Positions 12,656-13,657 of a stretch of 13,657 nucleotides of DNA are shown one piece after another (within the stretch, counting starts at the first letter, position 1; every line of letters begins with the position of its first letter). The DNA comes from Candidatus Saccharimonadota bacterium (GTDB taxonomy: Bacteria > Patescibacteriota > Saccharimonadia > Saccharimonadales > Saccharimonadaceae), in assembly GCA_017964115.1 (NCBI GenBank), contig JAGCSL010000037.1:1-13657 (forward strand). The letters run 5' to 3'. A program made the translations under genes and the position numbers. The notes under the pieces were generated by a model. The model did no database searches. It saw only the letters and a list, made by a program, of their open reading frames with translations, and was not told where the DNA came from.

Positions 12656-12784
12656 ACAAGCTTATGCAAAAAACTCTTGACTTTATATCACAAGCGGTAT
12701 ACTATCAGAGGTAATTGAAGATGCTAAAAACTGCGAGGGCCTTCAATTAAAATACCTCCGGATTTTTATCCAGGAGGTATTTTT
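12656..12784 (+). ncRNA. Candidate small RNA or orphan leader, about 129 nt
   Basis: Bounded by a perfect extended -10 and a strong terminator. Inside is a 9-bp hairpin TAATTGAAG/CTTCAATTA (12712-12720 with 12741-12749). Two mini-ORFs are possible: 12664-12714 (16 aa) and 12721-12750 (9 aa, MLKTARAFN, with AGAGG upstream, in the hairpin loop). The layout resembles a leader-peptide attenuator, but no gene lies beyond the terminator on this strand. It does not match SRP RNA, tmRNA or 6S features I know. Expression is inferred only. Confidence 0.35.
12749..12783. terminator. Strong bidirectional terminator
   Basis: An 11-bp stem AAAATACCTCC/GGAGGTATTTT continues through a bulged A into GGAT/ATCC with a TTTT loop. 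It ends the candidate plus-strand RNA and, read on the minus strand, the 86-aa gene. The arms contain CCTCC/GGAGG, which mimic anti-Shine-Dalgarno and Shine-Dalgarno sequences. Confidence 0.9.
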
Positions 12785-12821
12785 ATACGTCTTTTTTGAT
12801 CAAAGGGCCTTAGAGCGCGTT

Positions 12822-13082
12822 TTATGCGGTCATATCTTTTCCAAGCATCTCATTTACTCTGTTAGCAATGCCCTCACTCAATATTCCCATTACAGCATTA
12901 TAAATACTATCGGCCTTTCCGTCATCAAAGCCCAGTTTTTCTTTAATTCCCGCAATAATTTTATCCTTATTATCCTTGCCGATAATAAAATGCTCTTCAA
13001 TAACTTCATTAACTTTATCAACCTGCTCATCCGAGAGTCCTGTTCTCTCTTTAATTGCAGCCAGTACTTGTTCCTCGTTCAT
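12822..13082 (-). CDS. Small helical protein with internal duplication
   Basis: An 86-aa acidic soluble protein made of two related helical units: QVLAAIKERTGLSDEQVDKV (residues 5-24) and KIIAGIKEKLGFDDGKADSI (41-60), followed by similar hydrophobic ends and a short tail. The repeat pattern (AxIKEkxGxxD) suggests a duplicated helix-turn-helix-like or EF-hand-free helical hairpin. AGGAGG sits 4 nt before the ATG, a short but strong Shine-Dalgarno. The -10 element directly abuts the stop of the upstream 116-aa gene. I do not recognise the family or its function. Confidence 0.75.
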   Translation of the reverse strand: MNEEQVLAAIKERTGLSDEQVDKVNEVIEEHFIIGKDNKDKIIAGIKEKLGFDDGKADSIYNAVMGILSEGIANRVNEMLGKDMTA

Positions 13083-13102
13083 AAACCCTCCTTTTTTCCT
13101 AT

Positions 13103-13108
13103 ATTATA
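13103..13108 (-). promoter_or_regulatory. -10 of the 86-aa gene
   Basis: Minus strand TATAAT; predicted +1 near 13096 gives a 14-nt leader that holds the Shine-Dalgarno AAGGAGGG (13086-13093). The hexamer begins immediately after the stop codon of the upstream gene (13109-13111). Confidence 0.55.
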
Positions 13109-13459
13109 TTATGCGCCCCAAACTATCACACTATGAAGAAGGAACGCAATTCGAGAGGCACCCCAAAATATCAACAACATGTTCAAAACGATAGAGAGAG
13201 CACCGCCAGCGATGCCAAGTCCAGTCTTCTTCCTGCTCTGGCCATCCTTCAGTCCAAGTACCCCAGATACGATTGCTACCACACTTGCCAGTGGCAATAG
13301 AAAATAAAGAGGAAAGAAAACCGCCGAAAAGAACTCTTTTAAGGCTCCTTCTTCCATTAGGCTCAAAATAAATCCTATTACTACTCCCGAAATTGCAATA
13401 ATCGCAGCCCCTAATGATATGTTCGCTTCTAATTCTGAATGCTTTTTCTTTTGCTCCAT
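13109..13459 (-). CDS. Small membrane protein, 116 aa, DUF4190-like
   Basis: A short basic N-terminus (MEQKKKH) is followed by three to four hydrophobic segments (about residues 13-34, 43-66, 78-100, with a weaker one at 103-114). The segment LASVVAIVSGVLGLKDGQSRKKTGLGIAGGALSIV has the pattern of DUF4190-type membrane proteins (small-residue helix, polar K/R loop, glycine-rich helix); this is by resemblance only. The start at 13459 has no Shine-Dalgarno and an extended -10 in near-leaderless spacing. It lies downstream of tRNA-Ile but is separated from it by a terminator. Function unknown. Confidence 0.7.
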   Translation of the reverse strand: MEQKKKHSELEANISLGAAIIAISGVVIGFILSLMEEGALKEFFSAVFFPLYFLLPLASVVAIVSGVLGLKDGQSRKKTGLGIAGGALSIVLNMLLIFWGASRIAFLLHSVIVWGA

Positions 13460-13466
13460 TTACTTA

Positions 13467-13475
13467 ATAATAGCA
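13467..13475 (-). promoter_or_regulatory. Extended -10, leaderless start of the 116-aa gene
   Basis: Minus strand TGcTATTAT; predicted +1 at 13460, one base before the ATG at 13459. Confidence 0.5.
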
Positions 13476-13491
13476 TAAGCATTCCAATAAC

Positions 13492-13512
13492 AAAAAACAC
13501 CCCCGCGGGGTG
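13492..13512 (-). terminator. Terminator of the tRNA-Ile transcript
   Basis: On the minus strand a 6-bp GC-rich stem CACCCC/GGGGTG with a 3-nt loop is followed by TTTTTT. It lies 48 nt past the tRNA CCA end. Confidence 0.8.
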
Positions 13513-13517
13513 AATGA

Positions 13518-13555
13518 TGGTGGAGTAGATTAGACCGAAGCCTAATCATACCCCA
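13518..13555 (-). other. tRNA-minihelix-like hairpin after tRNA-Ile
   Basis: On the minus strand TGGGGTA pairs with TACTCCA (7 bp, one G-U), then one bulged T, then GATTAGGC/GTCTAATC (8 bp, one G-U) closed by a C(UUCG)G tetraloop. The next three bases are CCA (13518-13520). It begins 4 nt after the tRNA's own CCA. It may be a processing or stability element, or a tRNA-like minihelix. The pairing is seen; the role is unknown. Confidence 0.5.
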
Positions 13556-13559
13556 TGTA

Positions 13560-13636
13560 TGGTGGGGATATGTGGACTTGAACCACAGACCTCGTCATTA
13601 TCAGTGACGCGCTCTAACCAGCTGAGCTATATCCCC
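13560..13636 (-). tRNA. tRNA-Ile(GAT)
   Basis: A full cloverleaf on the minus strand: acceptor GGGGATA/TATCCCC, D-arm GCTC...GAGC, anticodon stem CGTCA/TGACG with loop CTGATAA (anticodon GAT at tRNA positions 34-36), a 5-nt variable region, T-arm TGTGG/CCACA with loop TTCAAGT, discriminator A. The 3' CCA is encoded in the DNA (13560-13562). Confidence 0.97.
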
Positions 13637-13647
13637 GGCTACAGATT

Positions 13648-13653
13648 ATTCTA
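13648..13653 (-). promoter_or_regulatory. Possible -10 of tRNA-Ile
   Basis: Minus strand TAGAAT; predicted +1 near 13641, about 5 nt before the mature tRNA end. The window stops too soon to see a -35. Confidence 0.4.
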
Positions 13654-13657
13654 CTAA

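Noticed and set aside
12677..12703. Second plus-strand promoter TTGACT-15-TATACT inside the candidate RNA
   Set aside because: The 15-bp spacer is short and there is no TGn; the extended -10 at 12641 fits better. An 80-nt RNA from here cannot be excluded.
12656..12784. Identity of the intergenic RNA as SRP RNA or tmRNA
   Set aside because: No GGAA-tetraloop SRP core and no tRNA-like ends are present.

Overview
The window looks like a piece of the small genome of a Patescibacteria/CPR organism, most likely a Saccharibacteria (TM7)-like epibiont. I base this on several things together: very short intergenic gaps, a minimal 590-aa IF-2, a four-domain S1, a DUF5663-type protein beside infB, a KGG-repeat stress protein, many tiny membrane proteins, and many promoters fused directly to start codons. 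The standard genetic code fits, because TGA is used as a stop at 9194-9196 and no in-frame TGA is needed. The lineage is an inference, not proven here.

Layout: (1) 1-3309: the 3' part of priA, then a reverse-strand 231-aa unknown gene, then def-fmt overlapping by 14 bp, which together make and process formyl-methionine starts. (2) 3311-5700: on the minus strand, infB followed by a DUF5663-like gene. (3) 5720-9196: accessory block. A leaderless 815-aa acidic protein with an ADP-ribosyltransferase-like C-terminal pattern is followed by two small membrane proteins with similar basic loops; a fourth small membrane protein diverges from it. (4) 9204-10961: rpsA (S1) with an unusual overlapping promoter/terminator/leader hairpin, preceded by a 160-aa surface-type protein with two membrane segments, an 11-residue helical repeat and an LPxTG-like tail. 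(5) 11010-12271: a ROK-family gene overlapping a compact HExxH metallopeptidase with a zinc ribbon. (6) 12290-13657: a KGG stress protein with a strong promoter and about 92 nt of leader, a divergent candidate small RNA, an 86-aa duplicated helical protein, a small membrane protein, and tRNA-Ile(GAT) followed by a tRNA-minihelix-like hairpin.

The strongest general observation concerns transcription and translation starts. At least seven genes carry an (often extended, TGnTATAAT-like) -10 element placed so that the predicted +1 falls on, or within 2 nt of, the ATG (def, the two small membrane genes, the 815-aa gene, the 76-aa gene, ROK and the 116-aa gene). The other promoters with the same -10 have leaders with Shine-Dalgarno sites. 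This changes three start codons relative to the longest ORF. No CRISPR array, insertion sequence or attachment site was seen. The infB-to-3806 gap and the 1763-1836 gap hold only promoters; the 12506-12821 gap holds a leader, divergent promoters, a candidate RNA and a terminator.
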